Below are positions 10,044-19,233 of a DNA stretch of 64,000 nt, in pieces. Location of the stretch: NCBI GenBank assembly GCA_046297495.1, contig JBKBIP010000007.1:124001-188000 (forward strand). Direction: 5' to 3'. The notes under the pieces were generated by a model that saw nothing but the letters and a program-made list of their open reading frames with translations, was not told the DNA's origin and ran no database searches. The first letter of the stretch is position 1. The number at the start of each line of letters is the position of its first letter. The position numbers and the translations under genes were made by a program. This stretch comes from JBKBIP01 sp046297495 (GTDB lineage: Bacteria; Planctomycetota; Planctomycetia; Gemmatales; Gemmataceae).

Positions 10044-12338
10044 ATGTTTCCTAATCATCACGCCGATCCTGCTGCCGAAGAAACTGATACAGCTTTCACT
10101 CCCAAAGTCATGGATGACGCCGACGAAGAGTTGGAAGTGGCCATCATGCCTGAAGAGGCATTGGAATCGGCCTTGAGGCAATCTCGGCTAGCGAACTCCG
10201 ATACGCTTCCCCCGCCCCCCGGTTATCAGCTGCTCAATCGCATGGAGACGATTTCCACGACGGAAAGCTTATGGCTGGCCGAGGATGAAAAAAGCAAACG
10301 GCGCGTGGGGGTTCGGTATTACCGCGGCGCGACGGAGACACGCTGGCGGGTCTTGGAAGCTCCCGGCTATCAGCTCAACAAGCCTCTGGGCAGCGGCGCC
10401 TTTGGCGAAGTCTGGTTGGCCGAGGAGGAGAACTTCCCGCTCAAAGTCGCCATCAAGTTTTACAAGCATGGCACTGAGTCGGGGATGAAGGACCTGCAAC
10501 AAGATGTCAAGGCTTTGGCCTTAGTCGATGAGAAGCTGCACGGCGTCGTCCATATCCGCGACGTCAACTACGACAACGATCCCCCCTTCTGCGTGATGAC
10601 CTACGCCGAAGGGGGTTCCTTGCGCCACCGCATCGACAAAGAGCCGCCCTTGGATGTCCAACAAGCCGTGGCCATTTTTCGCCAGATCACCGACGCCCTC
10701 TCCTACATCCATAGTCGGGGCATCATCCACTGCGACTTGAAGCCAGACAACGTGCTGCTCGATTTCCAGGGCCAAGCCATGTTGACCGATTTCGGCCAAT
10801 CTCGGCTCTCCTGGGACGCCACCCCCGCGCTGGGCACCTTGTTTTACATGGCGCCGGAGCAAGCCGACGCCCTCCAGAATATCCCGGACACGCGCTGGGA
10901 TGTCTATGGCCTGGGGGCCATCCTGTTCACCATGCTGACGCGCGAACGGCCACGGGATAATTCACCGCGCCTTACGGAACTCGAACAAATTCCGAAAAAT
11001 TACCATAATCTGCCCAAACGATTGCAGGTGTACCAGGACGTGATCCGTGCGGCGCCGCCGCCCACGGAGCATCCGGCGCTGCGCCAGCTGGATCGCCCCT
11101 TGCGCCATATCCTGGGCCGCTGCTTGGAGCTAGACCCCGACAAGCGCTACCGCGATGCCGGAGCGGTCTTGGCTGCCTTGGATGAACGGGATCGCCAACG
11201 CCGCCAACGTCCTATTATCTGGTTCGGCTTGCTGGCCCCGCTCATTCTCTGCCTGGTCATCGGCGTGTTCGTGGTCCATGCCATGCGACAGGCACTGGCC
11301 GATTCCGAACGGATACTCACCGGGCAAATCGAACGGAGCAACCAGTCCGCGGCGCGCCTGATCGCCAACATGGTGGACAAGGAGCTTGGTTATCGGAAAC
11401 GTGGCCTCGAACAATTGGCTCAGAATGAGACATTGCGACAGACTCTTCAGGAATACTCCAACTTGAACGCTCCCCTGCGCGAAAAAGGCATCCTGCCCGA
11501 TGAGTCCCAGCAACAAGCCAAGGAGGCCATTCGTTCGCGCTTGCGAAATGTATTGCATGAGTTCGCACGGGATAAATCCCCCGCCTTCTTTCGTAATTGC
11601 AACGTCACGGACAATACCGGAGAAATCGTGGCTGTGTATTTCTTGGACGAAGACAAAGCCCATATGACGGCGGATTTGATCGGGCAATCATTCGCCTTCC
11701 GCGATTGGTTCAACGGCACGGGGGATAAAATCTCCCAGCAAGACCAACTCTTCGCGCCCATTCGCGCCACGCATATTTCACAGCCCTATGTCGGAAAAGT
11801 CGCGGATAGTCCATCCAATGTCTCGATCTCCACTCCGGTATTCGCCCCAGATTCTTCGGAGATTATCGGCGTTCTGGCCATAACGATTCAAATCGACGAC
11901 ACGCAAGGCTGGCTGAATAACGTGGATTTCAAAGGCGGATACGCCGTGCTGTGTAACAATCGAGGTCATTGCATCCGTCACGGTGAGGAGTTCAAAAATC
12001 GCTATTTGCCTCTTCCCAATCAGAACCCGAAAATCATGGACGAGTATCTCCGGCTACGCGATCAAGCCGCGGCGCGCGACTCGTTGAGCATCCCACGGTT
12101 TGTGGATCCGATCTCTCAAGAGACGTGTGTCGTTGGTTGTGCCGCGAATGAGAATGACTCCTGGCTGGCGATGGTGCAACACGAACATGACCAGGTTATG
12201 GCACCCATCCATCAATTACAACGCCAAATGATCCTCAAGGGTGGAATCCTGCTGGCGACGGTCATCGCCGTGATCGTCTGCTTGTGGGCGTGGCTCATTG
12301 GGTTGTTGCGGCGCAAGGAACAGCAACTATATGGCTGA
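10044..12338 (+). CDS. Transmembrane Ser/Thr protein kinase with extracytoplasmic sensor domain
   Basis: A 764-residue Hanks-type kinase. The catalytic domain spans about residues 108-385: glycine loop GSGAFGEVW (116-124), VAIK lysine K138, catalytic loop HCDLKPDN (229-236), DFG (249-251) and the APE-like MAPEQ. The loop is HCD rather than HRD, so the usual arginine that contacts the phosphorylated activation loop is absent. Residues 60-96 look like a worn second copy of the N-lobe start (GYQLLNRMETI...SLWLAED). A membrane segment at about 391-412 leads to a 300-residue outer region resembling a Cache-type sensor, and a second membrane segment lies near the C-terminus. AAGG precedes the ATG. 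The stop overlaps the start of the FHA-cyclase by 8 bases, so the two are translationally coupled. Confidence 0.88.
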   Translation: MFPNHHADPAAEETDTAFTPKVMDDADEELEVAIMPEEALESALRQSRLANSDTLPPPPGYQLLNRMETISTTESLWLAEDEKSKRRVGVRYYRGATETRWRVLEAPGYQLNKPLGSGAFGEVWLAEEENFPLKVAIKFYKHGTESGMKDLQQDVKALALVDEKLHGVVHIRDVNYDNDPPFCVMTYAEGGSLRHRIDKEPPLDVQQAVAIFRQITDALSYIHSRGIIHCDLKPDNVLLDFQGQAMLTDFGQSRLSWDATPALGTLFYMAPEQADALQNIPDTRWDVYGLGAILFTMLTRERPRDNSPRLTELEQIPKNYHNLPKRLQVYQDVIRAAPPPTEHPALRQLDRPLRHILGRCLELDPDKRYRDAGAVLAALDERDRQRRQRPIIWFGLLAPLILCLVIGVFVVHAMRQALADSERILTGQIERSNQSAARLIANMVDKELGYRKRGLEQLAQNETLRQTLQEYSNLNAPLREKGILPDESQQQAKEAIRSRLRNVLHEFARDKSPAFFRNCNVTDNTGEIVAVYFLDEDKAHMTADLIGQSFAFRDWFNGTGDKISQQDQLFAPIRATHISQPYVGKVADSPSNVSISTPVFAPDSSEIIGVLAITIQIDDTQGWLNNVDFKGGYAVLCNNRGHCIRHGEEFKNRYLPLPNQNPKIMDEYLRLRDQAAARDSLSIPRFVDPISQETCVVGCAANENDSWLAMVQHEHDQVMAPIHQLQRQMILKGGILLATVIAVIVCLWAWLIGLLRRKEQQLYG

Positions 12339-14115
12339 GTTAATCGCCAAGTGGAAAAACACGGATCAAGAATGCCGCTTTCCTCTGCCCGCCTCTCAAC
12401 CTCTGACACTGGGGCGTAGTCGGAAACACAGCATCCTGGTGGTCCCTTGGGAGGATCGTTTTATTTTCCCCGTTCACGCCACGCTTTTGTGGCACGGGGG
12501 GAAACTCACCGTTCAGAAACCCGACAGCGCCAAGAACCCGATTGTGTATCAGGGCGAGAAAGTCTCGGAATGTACCATCACCGCCGGTGAGTTTTTCATC
12601 ATCGGCGAGACCACCTTTGTTTTGGAACACCGTGAGAACCGCACGGAGCTGACATTCGCCGCCCAGGAATTGCAAGACGTTCCCTTCACCGACGTGGATA
12701 ACCGGATTGAAGCCTTGGCCACGCTGCCTGGGGTGATTCGCTTTTCGCAAAGCGAGCACGAGCTGGAAAACCGCGTGCTGGATGTCCTGTTGCGCGGCAT
12801 TCCCCGCGCCAGCGCCGCGTTCGTGGTGCGTTTGGAAGCGGAAGGAACTTCCAGCCAACCGCGCGTGCAGGTGCGTGCCGCCAAGAACAAACCGGGCTTG
12901 CTCACGCAAGAACCCGAACCCAGCCGGCAGCTCGTCACCCAGGCGATCCGCCAACGCTGCGGCGTCATCCATCTGTGGCCAACTGGTGATCATGGGGATT
13001 CGGGCGGCGACCACCCCACGCAAGGGGGGGACTTTGGTTGGGCCTTGTGCGCCCGCTTGCCCGACGATCCCTCGCCGGGTTGGGGATTGTATGTGGGGGG
13101 ACCGAGCTTCCTTCCCAGCGGGCGCGACCGTGCCGCCACGCCGGAAGAGATTCTGAAAAGTGACTTGAAATTCGCTGAGCTGACAGCGGAAATCTTCGGC
13201 GCGTTGCGCCGGTTGCTACACCTGCAACGCCAGCATACCTTGCTGGCGCGGTTTCTGCCCCTGCCCGTGTTGGCCGCCATCGCCCACAAAGACATCGACG
13301 AGGTGCTGCGTCCGCGGCAAACGGAAGTGACTGTGTTGTTTTGCGACCTGCGCGGCTTCTCCAGGGCCATCGAGAATCGCCAGGACGACTTGCCTGCCCT
13401 GTGCAACCGGGTGAGCGAGGCGCTGGACATCATGGCCAGCCGCATCGTCGAGCATGAAGGAGTCATCGGTGATTTCCAGGGGGATGCCGCCATGGGCTTT
13501 TGGGGCTGGCCGTTCGATAGCGACGACCGCGTCAGCAAGGCGGTCCGCGCCGCCATGGCGATTCAGAAACGCTTTGCCAATGTCACCCACTTGGAAGGGC
13601 ACGCGCTGCAAGGTTTCACCTGCGGCCTCGGCATCGCCACTGGCCCGGCCATCGCCGGCAAGCTGGGCAGCACCGAGCAATTCAAGATCAGCGTCTTTGG
13701 GCATACCGTCAACCTGGCGTCACGGCTAGAGTCCCTGACCAAGCATTTCCGCGTGCCCATTTTGATCGATGAACGCACCGCCGCGCCGTTGCGGGACCAG
13801 TCGATCAGCTGGGCGCGCTTGCGGCGCGTGGCCCGCGTGCGCCCCTACGGCATGAACGCGCCCGTGATGATCAGCGAAGTGCTGCGGCCGGCAGTCGAGC
13901 CAGATACGATGTCCGAGGAATGTCGGCTCAATTATGAAGCGGCCTTCGACGCCTTCCACGCTGGCCGCTGGGATGACGCCCGCCGCCTGTTGAACCAAAT
14001 TTTCAACGACGGCCCCAGCGAACGCTTGCTGGAATTCATGAAGGACAACAAACACACGCCGCCTCCCGATTGGCGTTCAGAGGGATATATTCCCATGATG
14101 TCGAAACAAGGATGA
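12331..14115 (+). CDS. FHA-domain class III nucleotide cyclase
   Basis: A 594-residue cytoplasmic protein. The start at 12331 overlaps the kinase stop, and the next in-frame ATG upstream lies well inside the kinase gene. An FHA domain at about residues 20-100 (LGRSRKHS, PVHATL) should bind phosphothreonine. A middle region of about 130 residues resembles a GAF-like sensor. The cyclase domain spans about 330-520. Metal-binding aspartates D339 (FCDLRGF) and D385 (QGDAAMGFW) and the transition-state residues N461 and R465 (HTVNLASRLE) are present. The lysine expected just before the second metal motif (usually DKFIGDA) is replaced by D381 (GDFQGDA), so purine selection or activity may be altered. 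The upstream kinase is the obvious candidate to control it through the FHA domain. Confidence 0.85.
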   Translation: MAELIAKWKNTDQECRFPLPASQPLTLGRSRKHSILVVPWEDRFIFPVHATLLWHGGKLTVQKPDSAKNPIVYQGEKVSECTITAGEFFIIGETTFVLEHRENRTELTFAAQELQDVPFTDVDNRIEALATLPGVIRFSQSEHELENRVLDVLLRGIPRASAAFVVRLEAEGTSSQPRVQVRAAKNKPGLLTQEPEPSRQLVTQAIRQRCGVIHLWPTGDHGDSGGDHPTQGGDFGWALCARLPDDPSPGWGLYVGGPSFLPSGRDRAATPEEILKSDLKFAELTAEIFGALRRLLHLQRQHTLLARFLPLPVLAAIAHKDIDEVLRPRQTEVTVLFCDLRGFSRAIENRQDDLPALCNRVSEALDIMASRIVEHEGVIGDFQGDAAMGFWGWPFDSDDRVSKAVRAAMAIQKRFANVTHLEGHALQGFTCGLGIATGPAIAGKLGSTEQFKISVFGHTVNLASRLESLTKHFRVPILIDERTAAPLRDQSISWARLRRVARVRPYGMNAPVMISEVLRPAVEPDTMSEECRLNYEAAFDAFHAGRWDDARRLLNQIFNDGPSERLLEFMKDNKHTPPPDWRSEGYIPMMSKQG

Positions 14116-14133
14116 GAGCCGGGGGGAGTGAGG

Positions 14134-14179
14134 GATTTATCGTTTCGCGCGGCTAACCTGCCGCGCGAAACGAGCAATC
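14134..14179. repeat. Intergenic hairpin, GATTCATCG family, copy 2
   Basis: GATTTATCGTTTCGCGCGGC pairs with GCCGCGCGAAACGAGCAATC. It sits between two convergent genes, where a two-way terminator would be expected. Confidence 0.7.
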
Positions 14180-14215
14180 AACGGCAAGAAAACCGCCACG
14201 AATAACGAGCCGGCC

Positions 14216-15343
14216 TCAATAATTGATCCCAAATTGAGCGGCCAAGCCCTGAAAGCTGAGGTCGCCGGTGCGGGCGCCGAGTTTGTTGGTGTAGTCATGC
14301 ACGAAATCGGGACTATCGACCAAGCCAAACCAGTTCGTCAATTCGTAGCCGGCGCGGAAGTGGATGTGGTTGCCATGCCAGGCCAAGCCGACTCCCATTT
14401 CCATGACCGGGACCACTTTGCGGAAATCATCGGTGACGTTGCTGATGATCGCCCCCCCCGCGTTGTTCGACTCGAATAATCGCGTCCGAAAATCGCCGGT
14501 TAGCATCGAGCCGTAAGCGCGCCCGTAACAACGAAACCCTTTGCACAGTTTCCACTGCATTTCGCCCCCCACGCGAACGCCGGCCCCGTCAAATAAGATC
14601 GGACTGCTGACCAAGGCGTTAAAGGCGCTGGTGCCGTCGTAGGAGACGTTCAACTCCTGATCGATCCAGGCAAACCGCCCGCCGCCGCCAAGATACAAGG
14701 TGAGATGGTCGGTGTCCAAGAAGGTGCGGCCCACCTCAATATCCAGCACGTAATACTCCAGGGCGTTGATCGCCTTGGCGAAATCCACGGCATCGACGAA
14801 GCCCGGATGCGTCAAGGTGGCGTAGAGCGTGCCGCCGTCCGGGGCGGTGAATTGGCGCGTGTCACTATTCTTGAAATAGGTGAAGTAGGCGCCGATTTGC
14901 CACTCGCAGCCGGGCAGTTGATACCCGCCGCCCAGACGAAAGCCGCTGTTGGGCCGCCAGAGCGCCGATTCGATGTTGCCCTGCGGCCGGCCATCCTGGT
15001 TGGGATCGACAATCACGAAATCCACGGCCCGACGGCGCGGTTGCAAGTACAGATAATCCGCGCGAAAAATAAGATGCCCTTCGGCCGGTTCTTCTTCCTC
15101 GAAGTGACAGTGCGTCTCGTGATGGTCCTTGTCCCAATGAGGCTCTTCCGCTTGTCGGTGCGCTTCATGCGACAGATGATGATTGCGCGGATGATGGTTC
15201 GGGATATGTGATGGCTCCGAGGCCGTCCATGAGACGGGGGACACCCCCACGACTGGCCGCCCAGACTGGGCGGCCACGTCCTGCCCCACGAGCAAACCCA
15301 GGATGCCCAAGCCCACGCCGAGCCCATATGGGTATCTTCTCAT
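14216..15343 (-). CDS. Lpg1974-like outer-membrane beta-barrel protein
   Basis: About 375 residues, with an N-terminal signal (YPYGLGVGLGILGLLVGQDVAA) and a His/Glu-rich linker (HHPRNHHLSHEAH, then HHETHCHFEEEE), followed by barrel strands. The motif LIFRADYLYLQPRRRAVDFV resembles the opening of the planctomycete Lpg1974/BBP7-type barrel family. Later strands are GFRLGGGYQLPGCEWQIGAYF and HIHFRAGYELTNWFGLVD, and the protein ends in an aromatic residue (QFGINY). The start at 15343 (MRRYPYG) gives the cleanest signal peptide; an ATG at 15367 is also possible. The His/Glu-rich stretch might bind metals, which is an inference. Confidence 0.72.
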   Translation of the reverse strand: MRRYPYGLGVGLGILGLLVGQDVAAQSGRPVVGVSPVSWTASEPSHIPNHHPRNHHLSHEAHRQAEEPHWDKDHHETHCHFEEEEPAEGHLIFRADYLYLQPRRRAVDFVIVDPNQDGRPQGNIESALWRPNSGFRLGGGYQLPGCEWQIGAYFTYFKNSDTRQFTAPDGGTLYATLTHPGFVDAVDFAKAINALEYYVLDIEVGRTFLDTDHLTLYLGGGGRFAWIDQELNVSYDGTSAFNALVSSPILFDGAGVRVGGEMQWKLCKGFRCYGRAYGSMLTGDFRTRLFESNNAGGAIISNVTDDFRKVVPVMEMGVGLAWHGNHIHFRAGYELTNWFGLVDSPDFVHDYTNKLGARTGDLSFQGLAAQFGINY

Positions 15344-15592
15344 CCGTGTCCCCCATCCCCGCACCATCCCCGAAACCCATACCCCGCTATGGATAACTGG
15401 GACACCCGCGCGAGCGCTACGATTTTTTCTTTAGGAAGGCCAGCTTCATAATTATCCTGCCAAGAAAAAGCAAGAGCAAATCACGATTTTTTCGGACTGC
15501 ATCAGCGGATCCAAAAAGAGGCAAGGAAAAGGTTTGACAGGCGAATAGAGTAAGAGAGAAGCTCGAACCTTATTTCTGGCGACGAGGAAAGC

Positions 15593-16393
15593 ATGAACGA
15601 TCAAGTACGACAACCATTGCGTGAATTGATCGCGACCTATGGCGCGAACGTGTGCAACATGCCGCGTTCGTGTGAGTTGTTCGTCCGGCAGCATTGCGGG
15701 CAGTTCGCCGCCGAGACGCAGTTGTTGATCCAGGCCCTCAACAATGGCACCGTGGCCAAACTGCGCTCGGCGACGGCGGGGCCAGCGTGGGACGCCACCT
15801 GTGCCGCCTTGGCCGCCGAGCTGACCGACAACACCGGCATGAGCGCCGACGAGGCCCGCTGGGCTATTGATTGCTGGGGCATCGCGTTGGGTAAACACCC
15901 CGACGCCATGGCGATTCAAGCTCAAGTGCCGACCTCTGCCGCTGCCTCTCAGGTCAGCTGGAATTCGGCGCCGCCGGAGCTGCAAACTCCCGATGCGGGG
16001 GTGGTGATTAGCTTGACGGGCTTGGTGGCCATCGGCGGCGGCATGGGGGGCGCTTTGGGGGGGCTGTTAATCACATCGCCGCTCTTGGTTCTGATCGGAG
16101 CGGATTGGGGCGGCGAATTCACCAAGCAAGAGACCCAAGCGATTAGTATGGGGAGTATCTTCATCATGTTGCTTATGGCCGTCATCGCCGGCGGGGGGGG
16201 CGCCATCGGCAGCGCCGGCGGTTGGCTGCTGAGCAAAGGAAGCCACAAGCCGTGGACTGGCTTCTGGTGGGCGTTGTGTGGCGCCTTCACCACGGCGGCG
16301 ATTATGGGGTTCTTGTGCAGTGTCTTTGGCCTGTTCCTGGGCGGCCTCATCGGCGGCTTTTCAGGCGCCGTCGGCGGCGCGCTCAAAGGTTGA
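15593..16393 (+). CDS. Glycine-rich membrane protein with N-terminal helical domain
   Basis: A 266-residue protein with a good ribosome site (GAGGAAAGC before the ATG). Residues 1-105 form a helical domain (LRELIATYGANVCNMPRSCELFV... ending DEARWAIDCWGIALG). The same pattern of an LI-x-x-YG start and an A-W-A-x-x-x-W-x-x-ALG end occurs at the front of many multidomain bacterial regulatory proteins. The second half holds about four membrane segments with glycine-zipper character (GGGMGGALGGLLI, GGLIGGFSGAVGGALKG). The function is unknown. It is followed by a repeat hairpin and the convergent ribonuclease Y gene. Confidence 0.65.
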   Translation: MNDQVRQPLRELIATYGANVCNMPRSCELFVRQHCGQFAAETQLLIQALNNGTVAKLRSATAGPAWDATCAALAAELTDNTGMSADEARWAIDCWGIALGKHPDAMAIQAQVPTSAAASQVSWNSAPPELQTPDAGVVISLTGLVAIGGGMGGALGGLLITSPLLVLIGADWGGEFTKQETQAISMGSIFIMLLMAVIAGGGGAIGSAGGWLLSKGSHKPWTGFWWALCGAFTTAAIMGFLCSVFGLFLGGLIGGFSGAVGGALKG

Positions 16394-16404
16394 GTGACAC
16401 CTAC

Positions 16405-16455
16405 GATTCATCGGTTCGCGCAGGGAGAACCAAAGATCACGCCAACCGATGAATC
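16405..16455. repeat. Intergenic hairpin, GATTCATCG family, copy 3
   Basis: GATTCATCGGTTCGCGC on the left and a diverged right arm ending AACCGATGAATC. It lies between the convergent ends of the membrane-protein gene and the ribonuclease Y gene. Confidence 0.7.
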
Positions 16456-16482
16456 CACGGAATAGGAAACAAAGCGTCATTC

Positions 16483-18048
16483 TCACCGCGCGTATTCCAC
16501 CGCGCGCGTCTCTCTTACCACGGTCACCTTGATCTCGCCCGGATAGTTCAGCTGTTCCTCGATAGCCTTGGCGATGTCGCGGCAGACGCGGATGGCGTCG
16601 CTGTCGCTGGTTTGGTTGGCGTTGGCGACGACGCGCACCTCGCGGCCCGCTTGGATGGCGTAGGCGTGTTCGATGCCGGGAAAACTGGCCGCCAGCGCTT
16701 CCAGCTCCTCCAAGCGCTTGACATACTTCTCCAAGGTCTCGCGGCGGGCACCGGGACGGGCGGCGCTGATGGCGTCGGCGGCGGCGACCAGCACCGTATA
16801 GACGTGATCGACCGTAACATCGTCATGGTGGCCGAAGATGGCGTGCAGCACATCCTTGTTGGTTTCGCCGTAGCGCTTGGCCAGCTCGGCGCCGATCTTG
16901 GGATGCCCCCCTTCCATCTCGTGATCCGCCGCCTTGCCGATGTCGTGCAGCAGACCGCAGCGCCGCGCCACCTGGCCGTTCAGCCCCAGTTCCTCGGCCA
17001 TCATGCCGCACAGATGAGCCACTTCCAGGCTGTGTTGCAAGACGTTCTGGCTGTAACTGGTGCGGAACTTGAGCCGGCCCAGCAAGTGCAGCATCTTCTC
17101 GTGCAACGGGCCGACATTGGCTTCCAGAGCGGCTTGCTTGCCCACTTCCAGAATGTGTTTCTCCATCTCCGCCTGCGTTTCCTTGACCACTTCCTCGATC
17201 CGGGAAGGGTGAATCCGCCCATCCTGAATGAGCTTGGTCAAGGCCAGCCGAGCCGTCTCACGGCGGATGTTGTCGAAGGCGCTGACAATCACCACCCCCG
17301 GCGTATCATCGACGATGACATCGACGCCGGTGCTTTTCTCGAAGGTGCGGATGTTGCGCCCTTCGCGGCCAATGATGCGCCCCTTCATGTCATCGCTGGG
17401 AATATCGACGGTGCTGACGGTGGTGTCGGCGGTGTGCTCGGCGGCGTAGCGTTGGATGGCGGTGGCCAACACCGCGCGGGCCTTTTGTTCGCACACTTCC
17501 TTGAGTTTCTCGTCGAAATGTTGAATCTTGGCCGCCACCTCGCCGCTCAGCTCCTGTTCCAACCGCTTGAGCAGCATGACTTCGGCTTCTGGCCGGGTGA
17601 GGCCGCTGATGGTGTGCAGTTGCGCTGCTTGTTCCTGAAGCAGTTTCTCCAGTTCCTGAGAACGTCTTTCCAGGGTCTCGCGGCGTTCGGCCAACTTGCG
17701 TTGGGCGTGCTCCAACGAACGTTCCTTCTTGAGTTGAACCTGATGCTTCTGTTCGATGAGGTCTTCCCGTTTTTGCAGGCGTCGTTCTTGGTCGCGGTAT
17801 TCGTCGCGTAGTTTTTCCGCTTCCTGGTTGAATTCCTCGCGTTTCTTGAACAATTCGTCCTTGGCCTGCAGTTCGGCCTCTTTGAGGATGTTCTCGGCCT
17901 CCTTGCGCGCCTGTTCCTTTTTCATGTCGATTTCGGCCATGGCGCTGGTGAGGCGTAGGCGGTCGAGGATGCGCGCGGCGGCGTATCCACCCCCTACTCC
18001 TCCCAGAGCGGCCAGACAAATGAAGATCACGCACGATAGCGTGTCCAT
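16483..18048 (-). CDS. rny: Ribonuclease Y
   Basis: A 521-residue membrane-anchored endoribonuclease that starts mRNA turnover. The start at 18048 (MDTLSCVIF) has GGGAG about 8 bases upstream; the longer reading frame to 18084 lacks this. An N-terminal membrane segment leads into a long charged coiled coil (about residues 30-190). Then come a KH RNA-binding domain with GRIIGREGRNIR and an HD phosphohydrolase domain with the metal motif HDIGKA and a downstream HH pair (FGHHDD). The length and domain order match the family (about 520 residues). Nothing suggests damage. Confidence 0.95.
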   Translation of the reverse strand: MDTLSCVIFICLAALGGVGGGYAAARILDRLRLTSAMAEIDMKKEQARKEAENILKEAELQAKDELFKKREEFNQEAEKLRDEYRDQERRLQKREDLIEQKHQVQLKKERSLEHAQRKLAERRETLERRSQELEKLLQEQAAQLHTISGLTRPEAEVMLLKRLEQELSGEVAAKIQHFDEKLKEVCEQKARAVLATAIQRYAAEHTADTTVSTVDIPSDDMKGRIIGREGRNIRTFEKSTGVDVIVDDTPGVVIVSAFDNIRRETARLALTKLIQDGRIHPSRIEEVVKETQAEMEKHILEVGKQAALEANVGPLHEKMLHLLGRLKFRTSYSQNVLQHSLEVAHLCGMMAEELGLNGQVARRCGLLHDIGKAADHEMEGGHPKIGAELAKRYGETNKDVLHAIFGHHDDVTVDHVYTVLVAAADAISAARPGARRETLEKYVKRLEELEALAASFPGIEHAYAIQAGREVRVVANANQTSDSDAIRVCRDIAKAIEEQLNYPGEIKVTVVRETRAVEYAR

Positions 18049-18168
18049 TGGGCCACTCCCTATGCGGCCCGCGACGCTCCTCAAACAGACACGAAGGCGA
18101 CAGATGGTATGAGGACCATCCGATTCGTCTTCCTCATCGGCAAACGGTAACGGCGGAACAAGTCCATC

Positions 18169-18664
18169 TCAAAAGGTCAGCGCGTCAGTGTAACCCCAAC
18201 TCGCAACATCCTCTTCTCCGACAAAAAGGCACAAGCCTTGCCGGTAGTCAACCGGCGCCTGGTTGTAGTCCACCGAGGCGACGGCGCGGGCGGGTCGGCC
18301 CCGCCGTACCTCCGGCGAGAAAACCTCCGCTGGTATCCGGCTCTCGGCCTGAAGCGCCGGGAGGCGCGGTGCCAGCGGGAAGCAGTCGTGGCCTCGATGG
18401 CGGGAACGGATCGCGCGTGGTCGCGCGGCGGCGTCCTGGACCAAGGCGGGCCAGGGGGACGCGCNNNNNNNNNNNNNNNNNNNNNNNNNNNNNNNNNNNN
18501 NNNNNNNNNNNNNNNNNNNNNNNNNNNNNNNNNNNNNNNNNNNNNNNNNNNNNNNNNNNNNNNGCCAGCGGCAACCACTTGTCGCGGAAGGCCTCGATAT
18601 ACCAGAGGCAGCCCAGCAATCCTCCCAGCACCAGACTCACCCACATCAACCAGCATAACAACAT
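18169..18664 (-). CDS. Small anchored protein interrupted by an assembly gap
   Basis: Translation from the ATG at 18664 gives a hydrophobic N-terminus (MLLCWLMWVSLVLGGLLG) and then CLWYIEAFRDKWLPL before the run of N. On the far side one minus-strand frame is open to a stop at 18169 and looks like real protein (LVQDAAARPRAI, VASVDYNQAPVDYRQG, LFVGEEDVASWGYTDALTF). The two sides are probably one gene encoding a short anchored protein, but the true gap length is unknown and the frame across it cannot be checked. No family is recognised. Confidence 0.45.
18465..18563. other. Assembly gap (99 N)
   Basis: A run of 99 undetermined bases, probably a scaffold join of unknown true size. Confidence 0.99.
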
Positions 18665-19123
18665 ATTTCCACTCGTGGTTTGTTGTGTGTGGTGCCCATT
18701 CCGACGGTTGTTGGTGTCGGTCACCGCGGCGCTTCCGGACTCGACCTTCGTTTGGGGTCGTGAGAAGCGGCGGACCTTATTCGTGAAACTCAAGTAAGAA
18801 AACCAATCCTTCATCCCTGATCCGAGCGGCACGCAAGCCAGGCTTGCCGCCGCGATCCTGACCGCGCCCAGAACAGGGACGCGGATGATGAAGGCTATTA
18901 TGGAGCATGAAGTCGGCAAAGGTCAACCAAAAAGGCGCGGAATGCGCGCTTGGCTGGGCAGAAGAATTCCTTGAATTGGACTTGCTCCGCCTTATGAACA
19001 CATGTATACTTCGCAAGTGAGATTTGCTTATCGGTTTCATTGTTCCATTCCACCCCACCCCCCCCCATTACAGGCTGACATATGATTGGTATGGAATGAA
19101 AGTCATGTCCCACCGCGGACAAG
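18665..19123. other. Gene-free stretch with repeats
   Basis: No coding region is supported. It contains a GC-rich palindrome near 18826-18855 (CGCAAGCCAGGCTTGCCG). It also holds a polypyrimidine element at 19035-19101 (TTTCATTGTTCCATTCC, a C run, then GGAATGAAAG as inverted match) that resembles 9775-9838. It precedes a 89-base palindromic repeat. Confidence 0.4.
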
Positions 19124-19212
19124 AAAAGGGGACGCGACTCGTATTTGCTGGTTGTCAGATGACGCCACAATCTACTTTCCGTCAAGCAAAATACGAGTCG
19201 CGTCCCCTTTTT
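19124..19212 (+). repeat. Palindromic repeat GGGGACGCGACTCG, copy 1
   Basis: The left arm AAAAGGGGACGCGACTCG continues with TATTTGC, and the right arm is its complement with one extra base. The interior contains GCTGGTTGTCAGATGACG. The element ends 22 bases after the stop of the kinase at 19234-20118. Copies 2 (reversed) and 3 are at 25647 and 26506. The structure resembles REP-type elements mobilised by a transposase encoded elsewhere. Confidence 0.9.
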
Positions 19213-19233
19213 CGGCCCAAAGGCAGCCCGCCA

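Noticed and set aside
16612..17811. Long open frame antisense to ribonuclease Y
   Set aside because: It is a by-product of high GC and the codon pattern of rny; the protein looks like repeated frame-shifted text with no family match.
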